64,000 bases of DNA from DATKWD01 sp963704815 (GTDB lineage: Bacteria > Actinomycetota > Acidimicrobiia > Acidimicrobiales > Salinilacustritrichaceae). This document shows positions 1 through 10,117 of this stretch, piece by piece. The stretch covers positions 62,001-126,000 of the forward strand of contig CAVPHU010000005.1 of assembly GCA_963704815.1 (NCBI GenBank), read 5' to 3'. A model generated the notes under the pieces. It was not told the origin of the DNA and searched no databases. It was given only the letters and a program-made list of their open reading frames with translations. Each line of letters starts with the position of its first letter. Positions within the stretch are counted from its first letter, which is position 1. A program made the position numbers and the translations under genes.

Positions 1-377
1 TGACCAGGCCGCGGACCGACGACGGCGGGCAGTCCACGGTCGAGACCGCACTGGTCCTGCCCGTGGTCGCCATCGCCCTGCTCCTGGTCCTGCAGGTCGG
101 CCTGCTGATCCGCGACCAGGTCCTCGTCACCCACAGCGCCCGCGAAGGTGCACGGGTGGCCGCAGTCGAAGCCGACGCCGAGCCCGCCGTCGAAGCCGCC
201 CGTTCAGCAGCCGGTCTCGACTCCACCCGCCTGACCGTCGAGGTCACCGGCCTCCTCGAGACGGGCGAGCGGGTGCACGTCGAGGTCCGCTACCGGTCAC
301 CGGTGGTGGTTCCCCTCCTCAACGGCCTCGTCGACGACGTCGACCTCGGTGCCTCGCTCACCATCCGGGTGGAGTAG
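1..377 (+). CDS. TadE-like pseudopilin/minor pilin, 5' end cut by window
   Basis: The reading frame enters from the left edge; the first two bases (tg) could be the tail of an ATG or GTG, so perhaps only one base is missing. The protein begins with polar residues, then GGQSTVETALVLPVV followed by a long hydrophobic helix. That Glu inside the start of a membrane helix is the TadE/TadG prepilin-like signature. About 100 mostly polar residues follow, predicted to lie outside the membrane. Members of this family are minor pilins of Tad/Flp secretion systems and are encoded beside tadABC; here the rest of the cluster would lie to the left. The downstream gap to 538 shows nothing. Confidence 0.7.
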   Translation, partial: TRPRTDDGGQSTVETALVLPVVAIALLLVLQVGLLIRDQVLVTHSAREGARVAAVEADAEPAVEAARSAAGLDSTRLTVEVTGLLETGERVHVEVRYRSPVVVPLLNGLVDDVDLGASLTIRVE

Positions 378-537
378 ACGGTCGAGCGGATAGGCGCCCG
401 TTGCGGGGCAGGCGACAGGAGCGCTTGCGCTCCCGCAGCCCGCGTCTCACGAGAACGAACCGGGCAGTCACGGTCGTGGGCGTGCCGAACGCGTCCGGAC
501 CAGGGAGACGAACTCATCGCGTGTCACACTTTCGCGC

Positions 538-1812
538 ATGGCGAATCCAAGCGCGCAAGATCGCTACCGCGAGGCCGCGTCCATCCTGCACGACGTGGCC
601 AAGCCGATGCGTGTGTTGTCAGCGCTCGGGTGGCCCAGTGAGGTCCGCGAGCGCTTCCTGGCCGACGGTGCCGATCGGCTCCCAGAGGTCACCTACCCGC
701 CGATCGATCCGACGCACGTCCTCGATGGCGTGGCGGCCGCACGACGGCTCCTGCGCCCCGGCAGCGTGGTCGATGACTGGCTCGACCGTGAGGCGACAGC
801 GATCGAGTCCACGGCCCTGATGCTGGCCTCGCTGGGAACCCCGGCGTTCCATGCCTACAGCCGCAAGCTCTATGGCGTACCGAGCCAGCCGCTGCGATTC
901 GACCCGGCCACGCCGCTCGAGCTCGCGCAGCAGGTCCAGCGGGCCCTCGCCGAGCTCACGGACGCCTCGCTGATCCCGCCAGTGGTGCGTTCGCGCACCG
1001 GGGAGGAGGTGGCCGCGTACATCGAGGAAGCGGTGCAGGATCACTTCGGCGACTCGGCCCCGGAGGTGCTGCTGGTCGATGAACTGTCGGCCAACGCGGT
1101 TGCCTCCACCTCGCGTATCAAGATCCGACGCGACGCCAAGTTCACCGCCAAGGACTCCGCGCAACTCCTGAACCATGAAGCGTTCATCCATGTCGCCACG
1201 GGCCTGAACGGGCGAGCCCAGACCGACATCCCGATCCTCGCACTCGGCCACCCCGGCACGACCCGGACCCAGGAGGGCCTCGCGGTCTATTCGGAGTACG
1301 TGTCGGGCACGCTCGGCCTCGACCGGCTCCGTCGCCTCGCGGACCGAATCCTTGCGGTCCAACTCGTCATCGACGGCGCCGATTTCATCGAGCTGTACCG
1401 ATGGTTCCTCGACCGCAGCCCGACTCCCGAGCAGGCCTTCGAGTCGACCCGTCGCATCTTCCGCGGCTCGCCGACCACCGGTGGCGCACCGTTCACGAAG
1501 GACTGCGCCTACCTGTCCGGGTACCTCGCGGTGGCGACCTTCATCAGAGCCGCCTTCACCGCGGGTCGGGCCGACACGCTCGGCCTGCTGTTCTCCGGGA
1601 AGCTCGATCTGTTCTCGATTCCGGCTCTCGGGGAACTCCGGAGTCTGGGCCTGGTGCGCCGTGCGAAGTTCCTGCCGCCGTGGGCGGCCGATCCGGGCTG
1701 GGTGCTCGGCCATCTCACGCTGACGACGTTCATGGCCGGCATCGACTTGTCGACCGTCACGACGGCGATGACCGACGTGCTGGACCACTGCCCACGGGTC
1801 GAGATCAACTGA
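538..1812 (+). CDS. DUF1704 / MATCAP-type metallopeptidase, QEGLA motif protein
   Basis: The 424-residue protein contains HEAFIH at residues 213-218 (an HExxxH zinc-site pattern) and TQEGLAVYSE around residues 244-253, which gives the flavohemoglobin-expression-modulating QEGLA family its name. The family is related to tyrosine carboxypeptidases (MATCAP); bacterial members are predicted zinc peptidases of unknown substrate. No signal peptide or membrane helix is visible, so it should be cytosolic. The ATG at 538 follows a non-coding stretch. It stands alone, convergent with ppdK 90 bases downstream. Family assignment is firm, function is not. Confidence 0.8.
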   Translation: MANPSAQDRYREAASILHDVAKPMRVLSALGWPSEVRERFLADGADRLPEVTYPPIDPTHVLDGVAAARRLLRPGSVVDDWLDREATAIESTALMLASLGTPAFHAYSRKLYGVPSQPLRFDPATPLELAQQVQRALAELTDASLIPPVVRSRTGEEVAAYIEEAVQDHFGDSAPEVLLVDELSANAVASTSRIKIRRDAKFTAKDSAQLLNHEAFIHVATGLNGRAQTDIPILALGHPGTTRTQEGLAVYSEYVSGTLGLDRLRRLADRILAVQLVIDGADFIELYRWFLDRSPTPEQAFESTRRIFRGSPTTGGAPFTKDCAYLSGYLAVATFIRAAFTAGRADTLGLLFSGKLDLFSIPALGELRSLGLVRRAKFLPPWAADPGWVLGHLTLTTFMAGIDLSTVTTAMTDVLDHCPRVEIN

Positions 1813-1903
1813 CGCTTGCACCCGGTCGAGGCTTACTCGACCGAGTGCTCGAGCAGTCCGGTCCGTTCGACACCCTCATCTGGAGGAGTCGGTTCGGTGG
1901 TGG

Positions 1904-4657
1904 TCATGGCCTTCCGGGTGCTGGATCTCGGGCTGCGAGCATCGACTCCGCGTGGGCTGCTGCGAGTCGGGCCACGGGTACTCGGAACGGAGAGCAGCTG
2001 ACGTAGTTCAGGCCCAATTGGTGGGCCAGAGCGATCGACGTCGGATCGCCGCCATGCTCGCCGCAGATGCCCAGCTCCAGATCGGGTTTCACTGCTCTTG
2101 CTCCGGTGACACAGAGATCGATCAACTTGCCGACGCCCTTGCGATCCAGAGTTGCGAACGGATTGCTGGCGAAGACCCCGCTCTCGAGGTATTCGATCAG
2201 GAAGCCTGACTCAGCGTCGTCACGGCTCATCCCGAACGTTGTCTGGGTGAGGTCGTTCGTGCCGAACGACATGAAGTCGGCGTACTCGGCGATGTCGCCG
2301 GCCGTGAGGGCGGCCCGCGGCACCTCGATCATCGCGCCGACAACCGTCGGAACGTGGATGTGCTGTTCGTCCTCGACGTGCTTGGCCGCCGCCTGGATCA
2401 CCAATCGTTGACGAATGAACTCCTCGACATCGCTGACGAGCGGGATGAGCACCTCGGGAATCACTGGGATGCCCTCGTCGATGACGATGGCGGCCGCTTC
2501 GAAGATCGCCCGCGCCTGCATGGAGGTCAACTCCGGGATCAGGACGCCGAGTCGGACGCCACGCGTACCGAGCATCGGGTTCGCCTCGCGCTGGGCGTCG
2601 ACCTGGGCGAGCAGGTCGTTGGCCTGCTCGACCGAGCTGAGGAGCGTCTCCACCTCATCGAGGCCGGGGGCTCGGAGGAGCTTGATCTGCAGATCGGCGA
2701 TGCCGCGCTGCAGGTCGTCGCGGTCAGGAAGGAACTCGTGGAGCGGTGGATCGAGCAGGCGAATGATGACGGGCTTTCCGTCCATCGCCCGGAACAGATC
2801 GGCGAAGTCCTGCCGTTGGAACGGAAGGAGCGAAGCGATCGCCTCGTCCCGCTCGATCGTGGTCGTGGCCATGATCATCTTCTGCATGATCGGGAGTCGA
2901 TCGGGAGCGAAGAACATGTGCTCGGTTCGGCACAGCCCGATCCCTCGGGCACCGAAACGGGCTGCTCGCTCCGCATCAGGGCCGGTGTCGGCGTTGGCCC
3001 GAACGTCGAGAACACTGATGTCGTCAGCCCAGCTCAGGAGCTCGGAGAGGTGTGGATCGTCGAGGTCGCCTTCGGTGAGCAGCACCTTCCCTCCAAGGAC
3101 ATCGCCGGAGGTTCCGTCGATGGAGACGAACTCGCCTTCCTGGATCACCCGGTCGCCGACCGAGACCGTCCGGGCGACCAGGTCGATGACGAGGTCCGTG
3201 GCGCCGACGACGGCCGGACGCCCGAACTGGCGGGCGACCAGTGCTGCGTGACTTGTTCGACCCCCGCTGGAGGTGAGGATGCCCTGCGCCGCGAGCATGC
3301 CGTGTACGTCGTCGGGTTTCGTCTCGGGACGGACGAGGATGACGTCGCGCCCCTCCTCGGCCCAACGCTCGGCCAGGTCGGGGTCGAGAGCGATCACCCC
3401 GGTGGCGGCGCCGGGCGAGACGTTGAGCCCCGACGTGATCGGTTGGGCCTCGGCCAAGGCTGCGAGGTCGAACCGTGGATGGAGGAAGGCCTCGATCTGC
3501 TCGGGTGTGATGCGTCCCACCGCTTCGGCACGAGTGATCAACCCTTGGGTGGCGAGGTCGACCGCGATGCGCACGGCTGCCTGAGCGGTCCGTTTGCCAT
3601 CTCGTGTCTGGAGCAGCCAGAGCTTGCCGTTCTCGATGGTGAACTCCATGTCCTGCATGTCGCGATAGTGGGCTTCCAGCCGGCTCGCCGTCTCCGCGAA
3701 CTGCCGGTATGCCTCTGGCATCTCGTCGGCGAGTTCCTCGATCGGTCGAGTGGGTCGGATGCCGGCGACCACGTCTTCCCCTTGGGCGTTGATCAGGAAG
3801 TCGCCCTCGAGCCCTGGTGCCCCTGTCGTGGCGTTTCGCGACATCGCAACACCGGTTGCCGACTGGTCACCGGTGTTCCCGAAGACCATGGCAACGATGT
3901 TGACGGCCGTACCGAGATCGTCGGAGATGTGGGCGGCACGCCGATAGTCGCGAGCACGTTTCCCGTCCCAGCTCTTGAACACGGCCTCGATCGCCATGCG
4001 GAGTTGTTGGAGCGGATCTGTCGGGAACGGGAGTGATGCTCGGCGAACGACGACCTGTTTGAACGCTTCGATGATCGAACCCAGTGCCTCGACGTCGAGG
4101 TCGGCGTCGTTCTGGGTGTCCTCTGCTTGCCGAGCCTCGGTCAGAACCTTCTCGAAGTGGTCGTCGGGGATGCCGAGCACGACCGCACCGAACATCTGGA
4201 TGAGGCGCCGGTAGGAGTCGAGGACGAAGTGCTTGTTCCCGGTCGATGCCACCATCTTCTCGACGACATCGTCGTTGAGCCCGATGTCGAGCACCGTGTC
4301 CATCATGCCCGGCATCGAGAACTTGGCTCCGGATCGACACGCCACGAGCAGCGGGTTGTTCGGATCGCCCAGGCGCTTGCCCGATTGTTCCTCGATCGAG
4401 TGCAGTGCGTCGACGACTTGCTCCCAGAGGTCGTCCGGGAACCTGCCACCCCTCTGGAGATAGTCGTTGCAGGCCCGTGTCGTGACCGTGAATCCCGGCG
4501 GCACCGGGATGTCGAGCCGCGTCATCTCTGCCAGGTTCGCTCCCTTTCCGCCGAGCAATCCCCGGACGGCATCCCACGAACCACCCACGGCTTCTTCCGC
4601 TGCGGTGATCTGGTCGAATCCGTACACCCAGCGCTCGTTCTCGAGCCCGGTGGTCAT
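1904..4657 (-). CDS. ppdK: pyruvate, phosphate dikinase
   Basis: Pyruvate phosphate dikinase interconverts pyruvate, ATP and Pi with PEP, AMP and PPi. The 917-residue length fits the family (about 880). The N-terminal ATP-grasp part has LGGKGANLAEM; the swivel domain carries the phospho-carrier His470 in GGRTSHAALVARQFGRP; the C-terminal PEP-binding barrel ends with GTNDLTQTTFG and the catalytic-Cys region LGICGEHGGDP. The start at 4657 (ATG, MTTGLENERWVYGF) is preceded by GGGAGA about 9 bases upstream and matches the family start; the frame is open further upstream but without family-like sequence. It stands alone on its strand. It probably serves gluconeogenesis or PPi-linked glycolysis. 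Confidence 0.95.
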   Translation of the reverse strand: MTTGLENERWVYGFDQITAAEEAVGGSWDAVRGLLGGKGANLAEMTRLDIPVPPGFTVTTRACNDYLQRGGRFPDDLWEQVVDALHSIEEQSGKRLGDPNNPLLVACRSGAKFSMPGMMDTVLDIGLNDDVVEKMVASTGNKHFVLDSYRRLIQMFGAVVLGIPDDHFEKVLTEARQAEDTQNDADLDVEALGSIIEAFKQVVVRRASLPFPTDPLQQLRMAIEAVFKSWDGKRARDYRRAAHISDDLGTAVNIVAMVFGNTGDQSATGVAMSRNATTGAPGLEGDFLINAQGEDVVAGIRPTRPIEELADEMPEAYRQFAETASRLEAHYRDMQDMEFTIENGKLWLLQTRDGKRTAQAAVRIAVDLATQGLITRAEAVGRITPEQIEAFLHPRFDLAALAEAQPITSGLNVSPGAATGVIALDPDLAERWAEEGRDVILVRPETKPDDVHGMLAAQGILTSSGGRTSHAALVARQFGRPAVVGATDLVIDLVARTVSVGDRVIQEGEFVSIDGTSGDVLGGKVLLTEGDLDDPHLSELLSWADDISVLDVRANADTGPDAERAARFGARGIGLCRTEHMFFAPDRLPIMQKMIMATTTIERDEAIASLLPFQRQDFADLFRAMDGKPVIIRLLDPPLHEFLPDRDDLQRGIADLQIKLLRAPGLDEVETLLSSVEQANDLLAQVDAQREANPMLGTRGVRLGVLIPELTSMQARAIFEAAAIVIDEGIPVIPEVLIPLVSDVEEFIRQRLVIQAAAKHVEDEQHIHVPTVVGAMIEVPRAALTAGDIAEYADFMSFGTNDLTQTTFGMSRDDAESGFLIEYLESGVFASNPFATLDRKGVGKLIDLCVTGARAVKPDLELGICGEHGGDPTSIALAHQLGLNYVSCSPFRVPVARLAAAHAESMLAARDPAPGRP

Positions 4658-5205
4658 CTTGTCGTCTCCCACGTGATGGCGTTGATTGTCTCGGTCAGGC
4701 GTTCTCGACCAGAAGGCCCTTCGGTCGCTTGGTCGGGCGTCGCTGCGCTCATCTGACACGTCGCCGAAGTGAACGTGTGCTCGTCGGCATGGACCGATGG
4801 GTCACCCAGGGGTGAGCAACCCGTGGTGGCCGTCGTACCGCCGGTCGACAACAGTACCTCTGCGTTGTCTCATCGTCGCACAAGGAAACGGAATCGCCGC
4901 CCGTACTGACCTTCGCCCCGACGATGTCGTCCTGCGCTTCGGCCGGTACCGGGGGTCCACCCTCCAGGTGGGCAGCATCACGACAGGACCGAGGTCACTG
5001 CGGCTTTGGGGACGAGCTCAGCACTCGCCAACCGCCCGAGCCAGGCCCGCGCGCCGCACTCCAGAATCACCGCAAGCGTCGGGAGGCAATCGCCTGATCG
5101 CGCCGCCACGGCCTGCGACGCCGAGGTCCGATATCGTCTCTCCGAGGCCGGGATCGGCGACCACGGATCGATCGCCGATCGCGGATCGGAGCGTCGAGGA
5201 GAGCT
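4658..5205. other. 548-base gap between ppdK and sulP, with one hairpin
   Basis: I see no gene here. Frames are open on both strands but resemble nothing and continue through sulP in the wrong frame. Close to sulP there is an inverted repeat: GATCGGCGA at 5152-5160 and TCGCCGATC at 5172-5180, with an 11-base loop. It could be an mRNA leader structure or an operator. The promoters of the divergently transcribed ppdK and sulP must lie in this stretch, but I cannot pick convincing boxes. Confidence 0.5.
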
Positions 5206-6964
5206 GTGGCCCAGCGGCAAGCGGAGGCGAGCGGTCTCAGAGTGATCGTCGACCGCTGGATGCCTGGCGTCAGCCTCGCCCAGAACTACGAGCGCTCGTG
5301 GTTCTCGAACGACCTGGCCGCCGGTCTCTCGCTCACCGCTCTGCTGGTGCCGCAGGGCATGGCCTACGCCGAGCTCGCCGGCCTCCCGGCGGTGACCGGG
5401 CTCTACACGACGGTGGTGGCCTTGATCGCCTACGCGCTGCTCGGGCCGTCGCCGGTCCTCGTGCTCGGGCCCGATTCGGCCCTCGGCCCGCTGATCTTCG
5501 CCGCGGTCGCGGCAGTTGTCGTCGTGGCCGACGATCCCGGCGCCGCCGTCGCCGCCGCGGGGATGCTGGCGTTGTTCATGGGGCTCATCTCGGCGGCCTC
5601 GGGCATGACCGGACTCGGCCGGATCGCCGAATTGCTGTCCAAGCCGGCCCGCATCGGCTACCTCAACGGCCTGGCGGTCGTCATCTTCGTGAACCAGCTG
5701 CCCAAGCTGTTCGGATTCAGCGACGACGCCGATGGGCTGTTGTCCGAAGCGAAGGCCTTCGTGCAAGGCCTCCTCGACGGCGATGCCGAGCCCGCCGCGG
5801 CGTTGATCGGCATCGGCGTGATCGTCATCATCCTCGGGTTGCGTCGGATCGCTCCCCAGGTGCCCGGCGTCCTCATCGCCACGATCGCCGCCATCGCCGC
5901 GGTCGCGTTGCTCGATCTCGCCCGCGAGATCCCGGTGGTGGGCTCACTGCCCTCCGGGTTCCCATCGCCTTCGCTGCCCAGTGCGGGGTTCGACCAACTG
6001 CCGAGCCTCTTCGCCGCGGCCGCGGGCATCGCGTTCGTGAGCCTGGCCGACACCATGGCCCTGTCCCGCAGCCTGGCCGCAGAGCGGGGCGAGGAGGTCG
6101 ATCCCGACGACGAGCTGGTGGCCCTCGGCGGGGCCAACATCGCGGCGGCGTTCTTCCAGGGTTTCCCCGTCGAGCGCGTCCTCGTCGAGGACCTTCGTGG
6201 CGGTGTCGGCCCGAGCCCAGACCCAGGTCACCGGTCTCGTCGGCGCGATCGCCATCCTGATCGTGTTGGTGTGGGGAAGTGGGTTGCTGAAGAACATGCC
6301 CTCGTCCGCGTTGGCGGCGATCGTGATCACGGCGGCAATCGCCCTGCTCGACCTGTCGGCGATGAGGTGGCTCTGGAAGGTCCGGCGCTCCGAGTTCGTG
6401 CTCGCCGTCGTGGCGTTCCTCGGCGTGGCCCTGGTCGGCGTGCTCGAGGGCATCGTGGTCGCGGTGTTGCTGTCACTCGGCAACTTCATCCGGCGGGCGT
6501 GGCGCCCACATGACGCCGTGCTCGGCCGGATCGACGGGCAGAAGGGCTACCACGACCTCAACCGGAACAACGGGGCGAAGACCATCCCCGGGCTCGTGAT
6601 CTTCCGATTCGACGCCCCGCTCTTCTTCGCCAACGCCGACCACTTCCGACGGCGGGTGCGGGAGGCGGTCGCCTCGAATGAGGGCACCGTCGAGTGGCTC
6701 ATCGTCGCGGCCGAGCCGATCACCGACATCGACACCACCGGGGGCGAGGCGCTGACCGGGGTGCTCGACGACCTCGAGCGTGACGGGATCGTGGTGGCCT
6801 TTGCCGAGCTCAAGGGCCCGGTCGCCGACCGGCTGAGGCTGTACGGACTGTACGACCGGATCGGCGAGCAGCACTTCTACCCCACGTTGGGCCGGGCGAT
6901 CGACGGGTTCGTCCACAGCACCGATTCGGACTGGATCGACTGGTCGGACCGACCGAAGAACTAG
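5206..6964 (+). CDS. SulP-family anion transporter with C-terminal STAS domain (frameshifted)
   Basis: The protein has an N-terminal multi-helix membrane domain starting near residue 25, with LVPQGMAYAELAGLP, the SulP transmembrane signature. A cytosolic STAS domain follows (from about 6590: PGLVIFRFDAPLFFANADHF). SulP proteins carry sulfate, bicarbonate or other anions in symport or exchange. The GTG at 5206 is supported by GAGGAGAGCT directly upstream. The frame breaks at about 6172: removing one g after GFPV gives the expected SASSSRTFVAVSARAQTQVTG continuation. All downstream sequence is well conserved, so a sequencing error is likelier than a dead gene. Substrate cannot be told from sequence. 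Confidence 0.85.
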
Positions 6965-7095
6965 GGACCTGATTGCGCCTGTCGACGGCTGGTCGTCGGT
7001 GTCACGAGCAACCGCGTCGACGTCGGGAGCGACCAGAATCGGGCGTTCGAGTTCGACGCTGGCAGACTGTCCCCGATCGGCGACACCGAGGTGAC

Positions 7096-8563
7096 ATGGC
7101 GTTTCGATTCGAGCACACGGAGTCGGTGGACCGAGCCGTCGCGCAGGGTGGCCGCCGAGCGGCTCGACGACGCCATCACCCGGCTCGACGGGCTGCCGAC
7201 GGCCAACCCCGAACAGGTCGAGACATCGGTCCACGAGATCCGGAAACGCTGCAAGGAGCTCCGGGGGCTGCTGAGGCTGCTGCGCCCGGCGCTCGGCAAG
7301 TCGTACAAGCCGGCGAACCGGGCGTTGCGTGACGCCGCCGAGCAGCTGTCGTCGATCCGCGACGCTCAGGCCCTGGTGGCGACGTTCGCCGATCTCCGGG
7401 AGGCCGAGCACGGTGAGGGCAATCATCGGACAGAGCTGGACTCGATTGCGCACGCACAATCCAAGAAGGCCGCGGCCGCGGGCCGAGCCATCGACGCCGA
7501 CGACGCGAGGGTCCGGCGGGCACAACGCCGACCTGACCGAGGTGCGCCGCAGCATCGACGGTTGGGAGCTGCCCGACCGCTTCGCCACGTTCGCCGGCGG
7601 GCTCGAGGCCACCTACAGGCGCGGCCGCCGCGGGTTCCGTCGGGCCCAGAAGAAGGCCACCAACGAGCGCATGCACGAATGGCGCAAGCGGGTGAAGTAC
7701 CTGTGGTACCAACTCCGACTGCTCGAGCCCACCGCGCCGAGCGTGTTGTCCCCGCTCGTCGCCAATCTCGGCGACTTGGCCGACGCCCTGGGCGACGACC
7801 ACGACCTCGCCGTCCTCGTCGACAGTCTCGAGACCGAGGGTGACCTCTTCGGCGGACCCGACGAGGTCCGGCCCGCCATCGACCTCGCCCGACGCCGTCA
7901 GGCGGATCTGCGACACCGGGCCTTCAGCCTCGGTGCCCGTGTGTACGCAGAGGAGCCCGAGGCGTTCTGCACTCGCATCGGGGCGTACTGGGAGATCGAC
8001 CGGCGTCAGGGCGCGGAGCGGCGCGCCGGTGGCATCGCCGACCTCGCCGGGCTCGACAGAGACCGGAGCGACGACCGGATGTCGGTCGTGGAACGCGAGC
8101 GGAAGTTCCTCGTGACCGAGCCCCCGGCGCTTCCCTCGGACGGCGAGCGGATACGCCAGGGCTACGTCGCCGTGGACGGGAAGGTTTCCGCTCGCGTCCG
8201 CGATCGCACCGGGTCGGGGCTCACCCTCACGATCAAGTCCGGGTCGGGGCCGACGCGCACCGAGCTCGAATGGGAGCTCGATCGCCCCCGGTTCGAGATC
8301 CTGTGGCCGCTGGCCGAGGGACGACGCATCGACAAGACTCGCTACCTGATCCCGCTGAACGGCCACACCGCCGAACTCGACGTCTTCGAGGGGGACCTTG
8401 CCGGGCTCGGATGGTCGAGGTCGAGTTCGCGTCGGACGAAGCCATGCTGGCCTTCGAGCCGCCCGCGTGGTTCGGTGAGGAGGTCTCCGACGATGTCCGG
8501 TTCAGCAACGCCCACCTCGCCGTGCACGGCCTTGACCTGGTCGAGACCGGTCGGCGTCGGTAG
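7096..8563 (+). CDS. CHAD domain followed by CYTH domain protein (three frameshifts)
   Basis: Reconstructed across frameshifts, the N-terminal two thirds is a CHAD domain. It is a helical, His/Arg-rich polyphosphate-binding fold with HEIRKRCKELRGLLRLLRP and MHEWRKRVKYLWYQLRLL. The last third (from 8079, MSVVERERKFLV) is a CYTH/triphosphate tunnel domain with the ExExK motif. Breaks: one extra g at 7141, one extra base near 7517, one missing base near 8410; each repair restores family-like sequence. The order CHAD then CYTH is reversed from the usual CYTH-CHAD proteins. Alternatively 8079 may start a separate CYTH gene, since GGAG lies 10 bases upstream. Role probably in polyphosphate or triphosphate metabolism. 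Confidence 0.75.
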
Positions 8564-8839
8564 ACCAGTCGACCCGGCCCCAACGGACCCCGACGGAGTC
8601 TGTGCCCTTGGCCGCTGGACCACCCATCGAGGCCCTCTCGAGGTCTCAGCAGTCCCGTCGCTGATCTGGCCTGCCACTTTCTGCCCGAATCCTCCGAAGG
8701 AGCCAGAGGTGGGAAGTTCTTGCGTGCGAGCGTGGCATCGAGCAACGGGTCGACTTGTTCGGGTCGTTGCAAGTCTCATCCTGGTAGCACGAAGGCCCCG
8801 GTACCCGGTCGCAGTCGCAGCCGCACCGTTGCCCAGCCC

Positions 8840-9247
8840 TCAGCCGCTGCCCCCGCTCGGATCCTGAGCGCCCCACTCATCGGGGCCTTCGCTCGCAGCG
8901 CTCACGATCTCGGATCGCAGCGGTGTGAGCGCCTCGATCACTTCGGCGATCCGCTCGGCCTCGACTCCGACCTCGGTGAGGGTCTCGGTCAGGTGGTCGA
9001 GGAACAGATCGAAGTCGGTATCGGTGATGTGGAGGTGCGCGTGCGCGGCCCGCATGTCACGACCCTCGTAGGCATCCGGACCGCCGAGCGCCGCCGTCAG
9101 GAACATCCGCTGGTGGGTCTCGAGCTTCGCGGTGTCGGTGCCCTCGAAGTACACCCCGATGACCGGATCGGACGTGAGCTTCGCGTGAAACCGGTTGACC
9201 GCTTCGGCGACCAGGGCCTCGCCGCCGATCGTCTCGAAGATGGACAT
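8840..9247 (-). CDS. glbN: truncated hemoglobin, group I-like
   Basis: This 135-residue protein starts MSIFETIGGEALVAEAVNRF, typical of 2-on-2 hemoglobins. It has the Phe/Tyr-type distal region (VYFEGTDTAKLETHQRMFL) and a proximal heme His in RDMRAAHAHLHI. Group I/II members bind O2 or NO; in actinobacteria they protect respiration from NO. AAGGAGG lies a few bases before the ATG, so the start is secure. Divergent from the sortase gene. The gap 8564-8839 to the CHAD/CYTH gene holds no gene that I recognise. Confidence 0.85.
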   Translation of the reverse strand: MSIFETIGGEALVAEAVNRFHAKLTSDPVIGVYFEGTDTAKLETHQRMFLTAALGGPDAYEGRDMRAAHAHLHITDTDFDLFLDHLTETLTEVGVEAERIAEVIEALTPLRSEIVSAASEGPDEWGAQDPSGGSG

Positions 9248-9367
9248 GGTGATCCTCCTTGCTCGCTGGTTCGATGCTAGGAGACTGGGTGAGGGGGCGC
9301 GTTTCGGCGTCGTGAACTCGGGGACCGCTACGGATAGGACGTGACGCGCCGATAGCGTCGGGCCGGC

Positions 9368-10108
9368 ATGTGGACCGCTGTCGCCGTCGTTCTGCTGGTC
9401 GTGATGATCGGGGCGGTGGTGGTGATCGGGCGCCGGGTGTCCGGCCCGGCGCCACGAGCAACAGGGCAGCGGTCACCGAGCCAGCCGGCCGGAGTCGCGG
9501 CGTATCTACGGCGGCACCCCCTGGCCCGGAGGGCGGTGTCGGCCGTGTCGGTCCTGCTCCTGCTGGGAGCGGCAGCGCTGGTCGGCTATCCCTACTTCTC
9601 CAACCTCTACCAGGACCGGGTGCAGGCCAATCTCGATGCCGAGCTGTCCAGCGACAGCCTCGAGCAGAAGTACCGGGCCCGAAGCGTTGGCGAGGGCGAC
9701 GCGCTGACCCGCCTCAAGATCCCGGCGCTCGACGTCGAGGTCGTCGTGGTCGAAGGCGTGTCCGACAAGGCGCTCCGCGCCGGTGCCGGTCACTACCCCT
9801 CGACCCCGCTCCCCTGTGAGATCGGCAACGTCTCCATCGCCGGCCACCGGACCACGTTCGGCCGTCCGTTCCACAACCTCGATCTCCTCGCGCCCGGCGA
9901 CACCATCGAGCTCGAGACCCCGATCGGCACCTGCATCTACGAAATCCGCAGCGACCCCTACGTGGTGGCGCCCGATGCAACCGAGGTCATCGACAACACG
10001 CCCGACGAGGCCCTGCTGACGCTCACGACGTGCAACCCCAAGGGCTCCGCTCGAGAGCGGCTGATCGTGCACGCCACCATGGTCACCAGCGAGTTCACCC
10101 CCGCATGA
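9368..10108 (+). CDS. class E-type sortase
   Basis: Sortases are membrane-anchored cysteine transpeptidases that attach surface proteins to the cell wall. The protein has two N-terminal hydrophobic segments (residues 2-22 and 58-76), then the sortase barrel. The catalytic triad is visible: His160 in AGHRTTFG, Cys222 in LTTCNPKGS and an Arg (about 231) in ARERLIV. The TLTTC-NPKG sequence and Actinobacteria-type layout fit class E, which usually recognises LAXTG. I saw no substrate with such a sorting signal in this window. It is alone in its transcription unit, divergent from glbN. Confidence 0.85.
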   Translation: MWTAVAVVLLVVMIGAVVVIGRRVSGPAPRATGQRSPSQPAGVAAYLRRHPLARRAVSAVSVLLLLGAAALVGYPYFSNLYQDRVQANLDAELSSDSLEQKYRARSVGEGDALTRLKIPALDVEVVVVEGVSDKALRAGAGHYPSTPLPCEIGNVSIAGHRTTFGRPFHNLDLLAPGDTIELETPIGTCIYEIRSDPYVVAPDATEVIDNTPDEALLTLTTCNPKGSARERLIVHATMVTSEFTPA

Positions 10109-10117
10109 GGTGGTCGT

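Noticed and set aside
2354..4036. 560-codon open frame opposite ppdK
   Set aside because: Antisense of a confidently identified gene; composition is that of a shadow frame.
4797..6260. 487-codon open frame on the plus strand
   Set aside because: It overlaps sulP in another frame and is Arg/Pro/Ala-rich without any recognisable motif; its N-terminal part lies in a gap but has no family likeness.
8564..8839. Possible structured RNA in the gap before glbN (GCAACG/CGTTGC pair)
   Set aside because: The stem is short with a large loop and I recognise no RNA family; not enough to call a gene.
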